From assembly GCF_024139115.2 (NCBI RefSeq), contig NC_085139.1, positions 67,251,203 to 67,315,202 of the forward strand: a stretch of DNA of 64,000 bases. Direction: 5' to 3'. Source of the stretch: Armigeres subalbatus (taxonomy: Eukaryota; Arthropoda; Insecta; Diptera; Culicidae). Below the pieces are notes generated by a model. It was given only the letters and a program-made list of their open reading frames with translations, was not told the origin of the DNA and made no database searches. This document shows, piece by piece, positions 1-10,690 of this stretch (within the stretch, counting starts at the first letter, position 1; every line of letters begins with the position of its first letter). Both the position numbers and the translations under genes were made by a program.

Positions 1-1865
1 AGCTAAACGTCAGAATATGATGTCAAAAATGCGTTGACGTTTTGTTTCCGTGTTTGGCGGGATCGATATTTTCTGGCGCGTAAAATTTTCCTTTGTTCAA
101 TGCAAAAAGTAAACAACATTGACGCTTGTCAAAATGCCCCAATTAGCGAACGGCATTTGCTAGTTGGGGTGAGGTCGTGCCCCAATTAGCGAACGATCAC
201 TGTATATATTTTAATTGCAGGTCTTGAAATATTCATGTTCTGATCAATTTAAATTTAAAAATTTCAAAGGAACAAAATCTTTCACTTATAATTTTACTTG
301 GAGAATGACTTGATTTAGATGACCGTGTACAATTTTGTTTGTGATATGTGGAAAGACGAAGTAAACGAAGTGTTCCTTTTATTTATTTAAATACTGATTC
401 TGCGAGCAAGCGACAGCGGATCATTGGCCGCTGTACCGTGGTGAGTATTTATAGTGTTATTATCATGATACCGGACCACTTTGATGTGGGAGAAATCTTT
501 CAACACTTAAAGAAAAAAAACTTATAAATTAAAACCTTATAAGCAGCAACATATTCGAAAATATCAATACATTTCATTATGTCATCTAATGAATGATCCC
601 ACACCAAGAAGCTAATAACATTCATAAGTTAATGAAAAGTATAAGTTTGGAATGTATGTGCCTAGTGCAATGTATAAGTTTTTTCTTATACATATCATTA
701 AGCATGAAAAAGTATTAGAAATCTAAATAACATTAATTTATTTACGTGAAAGACCTTTAGGAAGGGGTCCCTTGATTTACACCGCCGAAGCAGTTCGCAA
801 AATTTGTGTTAGCATGTATCCTTGTTTCTTTTCAGAAATTGAGTTAATGATAAAACACTGCAGCTTGCCACCATCACTGATGATTCAAGATCGTTCGGTG
901 ACTATCATCGAGCTACATCACCAACGGGATACAATAAAAAATTAAACAGGTAACTTTTCTTTTTCTTCTCGGCTTATACTTTTTGTAAAAAACCTGACAT
1001 GATTTTATAATTTCCGTCTTCCACAGAAAAACAAATGCGAGCAGCATCAGTTACAGCGTCTTCAGTGAGTATAGCCGGTTGCATCGTCGGCGACTGAAAT
1101 CTACGTTTATACATCCCGGTCTGAATAGCAGTAACACACTGAACAATACCATTCAAATTTAAATTAAATGGCATCTAATTTAAATTCGAACTAAAAATGA
1201 ACTAAAATCAAATTGAAATCATTTTGAAACAAAAATCAAATTGTATTAAAATTAAATTGAAACTAAATTAAAGTTAAATTGAGCTTAATCAAAATTGAAG
1301 TAGACTTATCTTAAAAATTAATATATTTTAATATATTAAATGAAACGAAATTTAAAATGACTGATTACAAATAAAGTTTAAAACTTAATTAAAACTAAAT
1401 AAAATAGTACCATTAAAACAAATTGAACAACATTAAATTGAATTGTATTTTTATTGTAATATTGAAGTCGAGATTGAAGTAAAATGTATTTAAAATCCCA
1501 TTGTATTTTTACTGTGAAACAATAGAAAAAATGCGAGAAAAACATTTGAAACACATTGTTTTCTATTGTTTTGGCCTTCGAAATCATCCCATTAAAGAAC
1601 CGTTAAATCAATTGTTTTGCTCTGAATTTTGTATGAAAAATTTCCGATTTTTTTATTGTAAAGATACATAACAACCCCCCTTTTTTATTGTAAAAGTCCC
1701 ATTTACCATTCACTTTATCGTGGAAAACCATTGTCTCTGATGTGATTCAGTTGTTAAAATTCCATTACATTCAATGGTAATTATTATGTTTTAATTGGTG
1801 ATGTAACAGTAAAATTTATGATATTTTAATCATATTTTTTATCCGGGATTACTTTCGTATTCGCG
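1..1865. other. AT-rich intergenic DNA, no gene seen
   Basis: No convincing coding region on either strand; reading frames are short and made of low-complexity A/T codons. The motif GCCCCAATTAGCGAACG occurs twice in direct orientation (136-152 and 179-195), with an inverted TTGGGG piece between them, so a small old repeat lies here. About 1145-1450 is a drift of AAATTAAA/AACTAAATT words. About 1440-1850 has several copies of a TTTATTGTAAAA-like word and may be a decayed MITE, but I could not define its ends. Confidence 0.6.
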
Positions 1866-2190
1866 AATGAATCGACTGCTTTGAGCGTGCTTACAGCGGC
1901 ACACAAGGAGTTAACTTTCTGAAATCAGTATGGCGAAAGGCATCTAAGTTTCGATTTCTCAAAATTAAGCATCTTCATCGAAAAAATATTTGGTAGGCGT
2001 AGTAGCGGACACCATCCCTCATAACCGGTACCAAATAGTTTTTCATGAAAAGTTCCTAATTTTGAGAAAACCAGCGTTAGATGTCTTTCACCATACAAAT
2101 TTCTGGCGGTTAACTCATGCTGGCTATTTTGCGCATATACTATAGCGCCTGGATGTGGCTGCGGCGAGTAGAAAATCAGCCACTGCCAAT
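1866..2190 (+). mobile_element. Fold-back MITE family 1, copy A
   Basis: Element of about 330 bp starting AATGAATCG and ending GCCACTGCCAAT. It contains two arms of about 85 bp that are imperfect reverse complements: one runs from GTTAAC through TATGGCGAAAGGCATCTAAG to ATTTGGTA, the other from TACCAAATAG through TTAGATGTCTTTC to GTTAAC. The next copy (B) abuts directly. Related copies lie at 2191-2523, 3772-3907 (partial, reverse), 3908-4240 (reverse) and 43569-43900. No coding capacity, so it is probably a non-autonomous DNA transposon. Confidence 0.75.
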
Positions 2191-2523
2191 AATGAATCGA
2201 CTGCTTTGAGCGTGCTTACAGCGGCACACTAGGAGTTAACTTTCTGAAATCAGTATGGCGAAAGGCATCTAAGGTTCGATTTCTCAAAATTAAGCATCTT
2301 CATCGAAAAAATATTTGGCAGGCGTAGTAGCAGACACCTTCCTACATAACCGGTACCAAATAGTTTTTCATGAAAAGTTTCTATTTTCGAGAAAACCCGC
2401 GTTAGATGTCTTTCACCATACAAATTTCTGGCGGTTAACTCTTGCTGGCTATTTTGTGCATATACTATAGCGCCTGGATGTGGCTGCGGCGGGTAGAAAA
2501 TCAGCCACTGCCAATAATTCATT
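2191..2523 (+). mobile_element. Fold-back MITE family 1, copy B
   Basis: Second direct copy of the 330-bp fold-back element, joined head to tail to copy A. It shares the same arms around a GTAGTAGC...ACCGGTACC centre. Ends are AATGAAT / ATTCATT. The pair looks like insertion of one copy into the AATGAAT terminus of the other, or a local duplication. Confidence 0.75.
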
Positions 2524-2779
2524 CATTGGACCCGACCGTTCGAAATAGTCGCTCTTTGAACGGTCGTTGGAATCTCCGTTTTCACCTTCACACCGGTTTT
2601 CATAGTAAAATCTGTCAAAACTGACAAGTCTGCCACGTGCTTTTTGCTATTTCCCTCGGACTTTTCTTTCTTTTTCCGATGTTTTGACATCTGTTTTGAT
2701 AGAAAAGGAGCAAAAAACAAGGTAATCTACCAAACTTTTATTGAAAAACCCAGATTAATCCACCTAACGGTGATGGCGC
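2524..2779. other. No gene seen
   Basis: Contains the inverted words CCGTTCGAAATAGTCG and CTTTGAACGGTCG near 2533-2567, a short fold-back piece. The rest is AT-rich and non-coding. Confidence 0.4.
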
Positions 2780-3470
2780 CTTTCTCGCGCAAAAGGTAAT
2801 AAATGTAGCCTTTACGCTTACACCTCGATGATGTACAAGAAAGGCAAAACAGTTACACCGTCTAATGTTATGATAGAAAATTTACACTAGTAGACGACAG
2901 ATGGCGCGGCCAAAAGTTTCTCGAATTTCCTATGTTCGAATTTTGACTTTCGGACAATTTCATAGTACTATGAAACTTAACGAAGAGCATACTTACGCCT
3001 AAATGCGTGCAACACGAGCATCTTTAAAGTGCGATGAAACTCTTAATGGGAAGTCACGGATAAAATATTCATAGATGCAAGGCATTTTTCATAACACATT
3101 ATTGTTCTATGTGACTATGTCTCATCACTATTTTAATATTATCTATTTTTTGCAATTTGCAATTATTATGAAATTCAATAGTGATCAACAGCGTTTTAGT
3201 CTCTGTCGGATGCAACTTGTTGCAAGAAAATCGGTTAAGAGTTTCTATGTGAAAATTTGGCTAATGTTTTTTTATGGCATTTTGTGCACACACACACGCA
3301 CACACATACACACACACACACGCACACACGGACAGACAGACATTTGTTCAGCTCATCGAGCTGAGTCGAATGGTATATAACACTATGGGTCTCCGGGACT
3401 TCTATCAAAAGTTCGAATTTGGAGTGAAATGATAGCCTTTCGGTACAACTTAGTTGTACGAGAAAGGCAA
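2780..3470. repeat. Dispersed repeat ending in GTACGAGAAAGGCAAA
   Basis: Bounded by GATGTACAAGAAAGGCAAAA near 2829-2848 and by CCTTTCGGTACAACTTAG...GTACGAGAAAGGCAAA near 3437-3470, words I associate with abundant mosquito repeats. The interior is non-coding and carries the CA microsatellite at about 3288-3333. Exact ends were not established. Confidence 0.4.
3288..3333. repeat. (CA)n microsatellite
   Basis: Imperfect run of CACACA with CACG and CATA interruptions. It produces a fake run of Val-Cys codons on the minus strand. Confidence 0.9.
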
Positions 3471-3771
3471 AAAAATTCACTTCTTATGCCAGGAAGTGCA
3501 AAATTTTGCTACCAGTGGGTCCACTATTGGGCATTTTACCCTATTCTAAAAGGAGTGAAAAATACTCTCCATTGACCATTTTTAACCCCCACCCACCCCC
3601 TCGTAACGTTTTTTGTATGGAATGGTTGTAAAATTTGTATGGACCGTAACGCTCAGACAGACACCCTCCCACCCCCAAAAGCGTTATGTAATTTGTGAAT
3701 GGGCCCATTAATGATTAAAAAGCTAGCTTTTTTTTGACATGTGTGCAATAGACTTATGCAGGGGTTCATCG
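3471..3771. other. No gene; MITE-like debris
   Basis: Carries runs such as CCCCCACCCACCCCC and a GCGTTATGTAATTTGTG word resembling ends of common mosquito MITEs. No ends or duplications could be set. Confidence 0.4.
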
Positions 3772-3907
3772 AATGAATTATTGGCAGTGGCTGATTTTCT
3801 ACTCGCCGCTTCCACATCCAGGCGCTATCGTATATGCGCAAACAGCCAGCAAGAGTTAACCGCCAGAAATTTGTATGGCGAAAGACATCTAACGCGGGTT
3901 TTCTCAA
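3772..3907 (-). mobile_element. Fold-back MITE family 1, partial copy
   Basis: A 136-bp reverse-orientation piece, starting AATGAATTATTGGCAGTGG and stopping inside the first arm at TTTTCTCAA, where an almost identical new copy begins. It is either a truncated copy or the result of template switching. Confidence 0.7.
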
Positions 3908-4240
3908 AATGAATTATTGGCAGTGGCTGATTTTCTACTCCCCGCTGCCACATCCAGGCGCTATAGTATATGCGCAAAATAGCCAGCAAGAGTTAACCGC
4001 CAGAAATTTGTATGGCGAAAGACATCTAACGTGGGTTTTCTCAAAATAAGGAACTTTTCATGAAAAACTATTTGGTGCCGGTTATGTAGGAACGTGTCCT
4101 CTACTACGCCTACCAAATATTTTTTCGATGAAGGTGCTTAATTTTGAGAAATCGAACCTTAGATGCCTTTCGCCATACTGATTTCAGAAAGTTAACTCCC
4201 AGTGTGCCGCTGTAATTACGCTCAAAGCAGACGATTCATT
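3908..4240 (-). mobile_element. Fold-back MITE family 1, copy C (reverse)
   Basis: Complete reverse-orientation copy: AATGAATTATTGG at one end, CGATTCATT at the other, with both imperfect arms present around position 4075-4105. It is the inverse of copies A and B, so the whole 1866-4240 region could itself form a large hairpin. Confidence 0.75.
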
Positions 4241-4372
4241 CACTCACCCGACGGATTTTGACATTTGAGCGGGTCGTCTTCTCGAACAAAAGTTCATTTT
4301 GCGTTCATTATGCGACCCGCTCAAACGTCATAATTTCTTGGGGGAGTTCATTTTGCGTTACCCGGTAAAAAT
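4241..4372. other. Small inverted repeat, no gene
   Basis: ACATTTGAGCGGGTCG and CGACCCGCTCAAACGT form an inverted pair of about 17 bp at 4260-4331, with the word TTCATTTTGCGTT repeated between and after the arms. Probably a small MITE; ends not resolved. Confidence 0.4.
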
Positions 4373-4560
4373 CGTTTACTCATTAATGGGTACTTTTTCT
4401 CTGCTATCTCTTTTTCTCTGCTGAAAAATTTACCCATTTTGGGAGAATAAGTGGATTTACTCATATAAATGAGTAGATCCACTTATTCTCCCAAAATGGG
4501 TAAATTTTCCAGCAGATGGAAAGAGATAGAAAAGAAAAAGTACCCATTAATGAGTAAACG
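4373..4560. repeat. 188-bp hairpin (palindromic MITE)
   Basis: Starts CGTTTACTCATTAATGGGTA and ends with its reverse complement. The arms are nearly identical over about 85 bp (TACCCATT..., ACCCATTTTGGGAGAATAAG) around a centre TACTCATATAAATGAGTA. No coding capacity. It lies about 400 bp upstream of the F-box gene. Confidence 0.8.
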
Positions 4561-4963
4561 TGTTTCTCCGTGTAGTCTATATTCTCAAATATGATTAAAA
4601 AGTACTCCTGAAATGAGTATCCCGGTGTTACCGTGTGTAAAATTTATTAAGCATGCACTTTTTCCTCTGCTGCCATCTAGTGATGAATAGATGAAGCTTA
4701 TTCATCTGGTACTACATTACTACAATGGATGAGCTTTTGATAAGCTTTTTACTCATGCCTAGTACCTCCCGTACTCTCGGATGCGTCTCGCGTGTCGCGT
4801 GCGTGGGTGTGTGATATGCTGCATTATAATAGTTGCAATCGTTGCAATCAAATATATCAGCTGTTGCTTGTTTACATTCGTAGTTTCATGTTGCCATCGT
4901 ATGTATAATCATTTTCCTTTATTATCGATATTAGGAATTTAATCAATAACTTCGAGCCATAAA
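4561..4963. other. Upstream region of F-box gene
   Basis: No other gene seen. Holds a TTCATCT/GATGAAT inverted word pair near 4685-4710 and ordinary AT-rich sequence. Probably includes the promoter and 5' UTR of the gene starting at 4964, but no clear TATA box or initiator could be chosen. Confidence 0.4.
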
Positions 4964-6583
4964 ATGCTCCCGGAAACATCATTCCGTGATCTGCCAGATG
5001 AGGTAAGAGCAGAAATGCAACAAACTTTAGTTTTAATCCAAACCAGGGTTCTACACCTGTTTGTATTCACCTTGATCCAAACATCTTCACTATTCCAGAT
5101 GCTGGAGAATATCCTATCATACTTAAGCTTCGAGGACCGTAAATCAGCTCTCCAAGTCTGCCAAAGGTTGTCCACAGTGAAGCCATTTGACTTTGCAACG
5201 GTTCAACTGGTGGTCGACTTTGCACGAAACCCCGGCCAGGAAGCCACCTACTTCCGCATACTGCTGGCCAGCAATCGTCCGTACAAACATTTGGTTCTCT
5301 ACTTTGGTTACGACTCGGGAAAGTACGATTTGCTGGTGGAAATCTTTCAACATTTTAGCGCAAAACTGGAAACCCTCAAGCTCATCCCTCACAACTTCAT
5401 TCCGGTCAAGCTGAAACTGTTTGCCCAGGTGGCTGCGCTTGGTTCCAATCTTCGGCACCTTCACATCGATGCATGCAACTTCGACTACAGTCGCGACGAG
5501 ATGGACTTCCCGGTTATGCGCAATCTTGAGGAGCTGTACCTTGAAAACAATCTGCTTAGTTTGGTGCCCAGCATGAAGGACATTACGCCGAACATTACTC
5601 GGTTGCACATGCAGATCAGTTACTATTCAGAAGAACCACAACTGTTCCTGCGGCATTTCAGTTCCAGCTTGGTGGAGTTGGAAATTTGGTTTCTTTCGGA
5701 GGATTACTTTATGACGATTTGTGAGATGCAATTTCCTTCCTTGAAGAAGATAAACTTTTATTGCGTTGATTTGGAAATTGACCACATAGGGTCACTCGAG
5801 AAAATCGAACTGATAAATTCGTTTTTCAAAGAGATTCCTCTTTTGACGGAAGTGACTCTTCGTTGCAATATAGATGATCGGGTTATACAAAAATTATGCC
5901 GATCCTGCGTCAATATACAGTTCCTATGCGTGAGCATGGACTACTTCCTACAGGAAAGCTTTTTAGCCGTATGCGAGCTGAAACAACTGCAGCATTTGAG
6001 AATCGAAGAAGCAGCTATCAACGTTCCCACGGAAATGTACCTACCGATAAAGAGTCTACAAATCCTCACACTTTATTCAGTTCGCATCGTCCACGAAGAT
6101 AAATTCAATGAATTCATTCGAGATGCCTTTCCGAATCTCATCGCCATCGAAATGCTGCACCTGAATACGCGTAAAAATGAAAGCCGGTCGTTCCAGTTGC
6201 ACACAAAAATCACCCAAGATATGTCTTCTATCCAGCGACTGGTTTTCAGTGAACCGGGTACCAACGTTATGGTCAATTCCTTGCTGGAGTTTTGTGAAAC
6301 AAGCGGATCTCTGGAACTGCGACTCCGGTGTTGGAACATTGTGGATTTATTTCCGGGAGATGAAACGCCAGAGTTGATTCGGGTGCAAAAGCTGAACCTA
6401 GACGTACCAATGATCGCACCGTCCGTCATGCACAAGCTAATTAGTTCAATGAGGGAGCTACGGCAGCTGGAGGTGGCCCTAAGCGACTACTGTACACCAA
6501 AGGTTATCGACACGTTGAGAGAGCAGTTCCCACGTTGCCACGTGGTAGCGAAGCGGAAGGTACCGATCGAGGAGCCTCTTTGA
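4964..6583 (+). CDS. F-box / leucine-rich-repeat protein (FBXL-like), two exons
   Basis: Probably the substrate-binding subunit of an SCF ubiquitin ligase. I read two exons, 4964-5002 and 5099-6583, giving about 507 residues. The 96-bp intron (GTAAGAG...TTCCAG) has no stop and a length divisible by three, so an unspliced reading also stays open and adds 32 residues. Splicing creates a canonical F-box start, LPDEMLENILSYL, followed by CQRL; the unspliced reading splits this motif after LPDE. From about residue 120 on there are leucine-rich-repeat-like stretches (LRHLHIDACNF, LEELYLENNLLSLVP, LTEVTLRCN, LQHLRIEEA, LQILTLYSV). Start codon context is AAAATG. No neighbour shares an obvious function; TEs surround it. 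I cannot name an orthologue. Confidence 0.85.
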   Translation: MLPETSFRDLPDEVRAEMQQTLVLIQTRVLHLFVFTLIQTSSLFQMLENILSYLSFEDRKSALQVCQRLSTVKPFDFATVQLVVDFARNPGQEATYFRILLASNRPYKHLVLYFGYDSGKYDLLVEIFQHFSAKLETLKLIPHNFIPVKLKLFAQVAALGSNLRHLHIDACNFDYSRDEMDFPVMRNLEELYLENNLLSLVPSMKDITPNITRLHMQISYYSEEPQLFLRHFSSSLVELEIWFLSEDYFMTICEMQFPSLKKINFYCVDLEIDHIGSLEKIELINSFFKEIPLLTEVTLRCNIDDRVIQKLCRSCVNIQFLCVSMDYFLQESFLAVCELKQLQHLRIEEAAINVPTEMYLPIKSLQILTLYSVRIVHEDKFNEFIRDAFPNLIAIEMLHLNTRKNESRSFQLHTKITQDMSSIQRLVFSEPGTNVMVNSLLEFCETSGSLELRLRCWNIVDLFPGDETPELIRVQKLNLDVPMIAPSVMHKLISSMRELRQLEVALSDYCTPKVIDTLREQFPRCHVVAKRKVPIEEPL

Positions 6584-7199
6584 CAGTGTTGGGAAACGTG
6601 CAAAGATCGTTCTTTTAGGTAATGTATTTGCCAATGTGTGTTATTATAGTTAACTAGCACAATGATTAATGTTGACAGAGAACGGTAATTTTACCGTTAA
6701 GTTTAGTTATTGTAATCTGCTCCATAAATTTTTGAAAAGCAGGAACAATTTTAGCAGAATAATATTACTATTCATGTTCACCACCTCCACCTTTATCGAG
6801 AATACCCTATAAGAATAATATGTAGGTATTTAATAAGTTCTCATTTATAAATGATCCGTGAATATTAGCATTTTAACAGAGCTTATATCTATGCGGTTTA
6901 CTATTTATTGCGATATCCGAAATCCATTTGATCTCTTTTGTGATATATTGAACGGTGATCCTCCGATTTCCCCGAACGTTAGAACGTTTCCCACGGGTCC
7001 GGCAGGTCGTTTCCGCATCTTGTAGCCAGCGTGGTCGCTCAAACACTTTGAACTAATATTGACTCCACCCCCAAGAAAATGTGTCGATTGTTCCTTTGTT
7101 TAACCGTGTCCGACGTTTCGATATTCGACATCTTTTGACGTAGGACTACGACTGCATTTTTCGTGTGTTATAAAAATAGTATTTTGGCCACAAACAACA
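6584..7199. other. Downstream flank, no gene seen
   Basis: Presumed 3' UTR and intergenic DNA after the F-box gene. Near 7136-7151 is the word TTGACGTAGGACTACG, which recurs at 52435-52450 and, inverted, near 59298-59311; this suggests an unidentified dispersed element. Confidence 0.4.
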
Positions 7200-7416
7200 A
7201 AAGCAACGAATAAAGGACAACGATTGGAAAATCGGAACGGAACGTGAGAACTTTGAATGAACCCGCACGTGTTGGGCTCCTGGATCGTCAGTTGCAGAAG
7301 GTCGGCGTGAGTGTGGCAGCAATCTAGGAAATACGGTGTCTCAGAACTGGATAAAGTGAATTCCGGGCGGTGGATACCATAGGGAACACTTCAGTCAAGT
7401 ACCACATCTATTATAG
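7200..7416 (+). pseudogene. RTE-clade LINE, 5' piece (endonuclease)
   Basis: Translated words VRTLNEPARVGLLDRQLQ and VGVSVAAI are the start of the apurinic-like endonuclease of RTE (JAM1-type) retrotransposons. A stop (TAG near 7326) replaces an expected codon. The reading runs to VKYHIYY at 7416 and then continues, after a 16.5-kb interruption, as SNGDRAERGVGF at 23940. ACATCTATTATAG at 7404-7416 is repeated at 23927-23939, showing that the R1 element beginning at 7417 inserted here. Other pieces of this RTE copy: 23927-25299 and 37131-38283. Confidence 0.8.
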
Positions 7417-8682
7417 ACCAATATGCCTGCTTGATACGGCGGGGAAGGTGCTCGAGAAGATCATCCTCAACAGGTTGTTGATACGCACGGAGGGTGCGGA
7501 TGGTCTATCGAGTAATCAGTTTGGCTTCCGAAAGGGTAAGTCGACCGTAGACGCTATCTTGTCGGTTACCAAATCCGCATAGATAGCTATCCAGCGTAAG
7601 AAGAGGGGAGTTCGCTATTGTGCAGTAGTGACTCTCGACGTGAGGAATGCTTTCAATAGTGCCAGTTGGGCAGCTATTGCAGATGCGCTCCTGCGTCTTG
7701 GAATTCCCGAGTACCTGTACAAGATTCTCGGAAGTTACTTCCAGAATCGAGTACTGGTATACGACACGGAGGCGGGTCGGAAGTGCGTTGACATAACCTT
7801 AGGGGTTCCGCAAGGTTCCATACTGGGTCCGTTGTTATGGAACGTCATGTACGGCGGTGTCTTGAGGTTGAAGTTCCCGGTGGGCGTGGTAATCGTCGGC
7901 TTCGCTGACGATATTACGCTGGAGGTTTACGGCGAATCGATCGAAGAGGTGGAGTTGACTGCAGCCCACTCGATCCCAATTGTGGAGGAGTGGATGAGTT
8001 CCAGGAAGTTAGAACTGGTTCACCACAAGACTGAGGTGGTTGTTGTTAACAACCGAAAGTCGGAGCAACAAGCGGTGATAAGGGCAGGCAACTGCACGGT
8101 CACCTCTGAACGCTCCATCAAACTCTTGGGGGTAATGATCGACGATAAACTCACCTTTGGTAGCCACGTCAATTACGCCTGCAAGCGTGCCTACACAGCT
8201 ATAGTGGCATTGTCCCGGATGATCTCCAATAGCTCTGCGGTTTATGCCAGCAAGCGCAAGCTTCTGGCTAGCGTTGCTCTGTCCATACTGAGGTATGGGG
8301 GGCCAGCTTGGAGCACGGCCCTGCGTATTAACTGCTACAGAACGAAGTTAGAAAGTACGTATAGGCTCATGTGCCTAAGAGTTGCGAGCGCGTACCGTAC
8401 CGTGTCGCACGATGCACTTTGCGTCATCACCGGTATGATGCCTATTGACATCGTTATCGGTGAAGACATAGACATAGAGGCACGAGAGGCATCCGTAGGA
8501 CTGTCAGGTTGGCCTCAATGGTCAAATGGAAGCGTGCGTGGGACAGTTCCACTAAGGGTAGATGGACACATAGGTTGATACCGGAGATAGGTACGTGGGT
8601 CAAGAGGCGCCATGGGGAAATCACTTTCAACCTGACAAAGGTCCTTACAGGTCATGATTGCTTCAGACAGTACCTACACCGT
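7417..8682 (+). pseudogene. R1-clade LINE, first half (reverse transcriptase)
   Basis: Reverse transcriptase of an R1-clade non-LTR element, truncated at the 5' end inside the RT domain. Motifs: ICLLDTAGKVLEKII, NQFGFRKGKSTVDAI, VTLDVRNAFNSASW (motif A), GVPQGSILGPLLW, GFADDITLEVYGES (catalytic DD). An in-frame stop lies at 7580-7582, and near 8515-8560 the frame shifts to one carrying KWKRAWDSSTKGRWTHRL and GHDCFRQYLHR. The coding line then breaks at about 8682 and its 3' part resumes at 22981. Flanked at the outer ends by a 13-bp target duplication, 7404-7416 and 23927-23939. Confidence 0.85.
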
Positions 8683-9117
8683 AGACCTCTCCATGTTTTC
8701 AAAAAGTATCAAAGGTTCAACCGGTCAGCCCAGAATCACAATTCTTATGCTAAAATAAGTCTCCTGTCAAATTTTCAGCTAACTCGGATAAAATTTCGAG
8801 GTGGCTCAAGTCGATTTAGTGTTTTTGGGCTATTTTCAATTTTGGAAAAAATCTGACCTGATTATCGGCCGCCGATGGCCGTTGGAATAAGAAGTTACAG
8901 ATCATTAAGTATAATTTTAATCTATTTTCCTTCATTATATTTGGTCTTATCGTGATACGCGCATATGCAATCGGTCGTTAAAGAGATGATCCTTATTGTT
9001 GTGTTGATTTTGGTACTAGAATCACATATTGTTACTGACGCCTATCGGGTTTTAGTCACATTCATTCTAAAAGTGATTTTTGCATATTAATAATTAGCTC
9101 TTCCATTTACATTCTTC
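8683..9117. other. Foreign DNA interrupting R1, no gene
   Basis: Non-coding sequence between the broken R1 copy and the first fold-back element. The word TTTTCAATTTTGGAAAAAATCT near 8837 recurs at 20414, where it follows an (ATC)n run. No target duplication for the break at 8682 was found. Confidence 0.5.
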
Positions 9118-9125
9118 CTGATAGG

Positions 9126-9548
9126 CAAGGATGTTATCGATCATTTAGTGATTCGCGTTCGATCATTTAGTAGTTTGTCGATAGCTCATTCCAGAGGCTG
9201 AATTTCGAGGTGTGTTGTGTGGTGGATTTCTGGTGCGAGGGTTTTTCTGCAACTCTGCCTAGGGTTCGTTGTTTGGATTCCACTAGTAACGAAGTTGTTG
9301 CTATAGTGTCAGTAACTTAGACTAAATGATAACAAAATTCCAATCATTTAGTTTAAGTTACTGCAACTAGCGCTATAACTCCGTTATTAGTTGAATTCTA
9401 ACAACGAACCATTAGGCAGAGTTGTAGAAAGGCCTTCGCACTGGAGGTCCACCATGCGACGCATTTAGAGGTTCAGCTTCTGGAGTGAGTTTTTGACAGA
9501 CTGCGGAATGGTCGAGCGCGAGTTACTGGATGATCGATAACATCCTTG
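9126..9548. mobile_element. Fold-back MITE family 2 with 8-bp TSD
   Basis: 423-bp element with near full-length inverted arms starting CAAGGATGTTATCGATCAT. It is flanked by the 8-bp direct repeat CTGATAGG (9118-9125 and 9549-9556). A second copy at 59735-60158 has a different 8-bp repeat, GCTTAGGT. A third, inverted and truncated, lies at 22657-22980. The 8-bp duplications suggest hAT-type mobilisation (inference). No coding capacity. Confidence 0.85.
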
Positions 9549-9924
9549 CTGATAGGTAACATTATATTTCCCCAAGCTCCCACTACAATGAATCATTGCA
9601 TCTGTTATCTTTCATTTTTATATATCTTTTTCTTAAATAACTTAAATTTAGATGGTGATAATCTTTCAAATTTTCACATGAAATTTCCAATTTCGCGTGA
9701 ATTTCCACGAGCAATTTTTTGAGTTTTCGCAGATTATTCTTATTATTCTTATTATTCTGTAGAGTAGTTTTTTTTTTATCAACGCTGGAAATTCTTTTAC
9801 ATTTCCTAAGAAAATTCGTCACAAACTGAATGGCAGAAGCCCTTCTCCAATTTCTATAAAAATCGGATTATTTCAAGCAAAAATATGCTAATATGTATTT
9901 CGACAAAATGTTTGTCCTTAAAGT

Positions 9925-10006
9925 ATACTGCCGTAAATCGCATATCTGTCCCATATGAATAGAAAACCCAGCAAATATGGGACAGATATGCGATTCACGG
10001 CAGTAT
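9925..10006. repeat. 82-bp hairpin ending TACTGCCG
   Basis: Near-perfect palindrome ATACTGCCGTAAATCGCATA...CGGCAGTAT with a short AT loop. A copy is in the right arm at about 22201-22285. A different hairpin with the same TATACTGCCG end sits at 31351-31436. Probably a family of tiny TA-targeting MITEs. Confidence 0.75.
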
Positions 10007-10269
10007 AGCGAATCCAATTATTAGTATGTTCGATTACACTGTTGGAAGGGAATTCTCTCTATCCCGTGGGTTTCGTGTAAGTGTCTCTGTCTACGGTTCC
10101 GTCACCCTTATTTTTGGTCCTTCATTGTCATCAAGATGAACCATAAACCATAAATACTCTGATTACCATGATAAAAAAAAAGAAATAGGAAAAAATGTTT
10201 GTGAAAAAAATCAGATTTCATATTCATTTTAATCAAGACGCTAATGTTATTATCTATGATACTGCAATC

Positions 10270-10690
10270 TGTCCTTTTATTTCATCTTTTCAGAAATCAA
10301 GAAGTCTATTTTTCAAGAACAAACATGAACAATAAACAAGAACAAAGAATATTTCCAACTATTGGTTTTCCATCTCTGAAGACAGCACAAATCTAAAACT
10401 AGCTGATGTTGAAGAAAGGTCCTCCCTCATCCAGGACATGCGTTTTAAAATTTGGTGAGAGAATTCCTTTATACATGATATATATATACACATAAATATT
10501 TACCAAATTATATGACTATTGACAAAAAAAATCATCAGGGCACCCGATTGAAGCGATTTGGATAGGAAGAGTGGAATCGCCAACTTCCTATTGTTAACAT
10601 CTCGTGGATAAAGGGCGGGCTCTTCTCCCCATCTATTGGGTCAATCTGGGTAACGAGGGCTAGATTATATTATTGTATGTGAGCGATTCC
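10270..10690. repeat. Dispersed repeat X, part
   Basis: The series TTTTCAGAAATCAAGAAGTC, CTCATCCAGGACATGCG, GGGCACCCGATTGAAGCG and GGGCGGGCTCTTCTCC recurs in the right arm (about 21540-21930, inverted) and at 27836-28610. In the third copy it continues into an (ATC)n end. The copy here stops at about 10690, just where the right arm carries the extra palindrome. Confidence 0.7.

Noticed and set aside
1378..1587. 69-codon minus-strand reading in the AT-rich start
   Set aside because: Low-complexity composition and no support.
3075..3480. Readings with HTHTHT or VCVCVC
   Set aside because: Produced by the CA microsatellite.
5144..5608. 154-codon minus-strand reading in the F-box gene
   Set aside because: Antisense shadow; no motif and it crosses the splice site.
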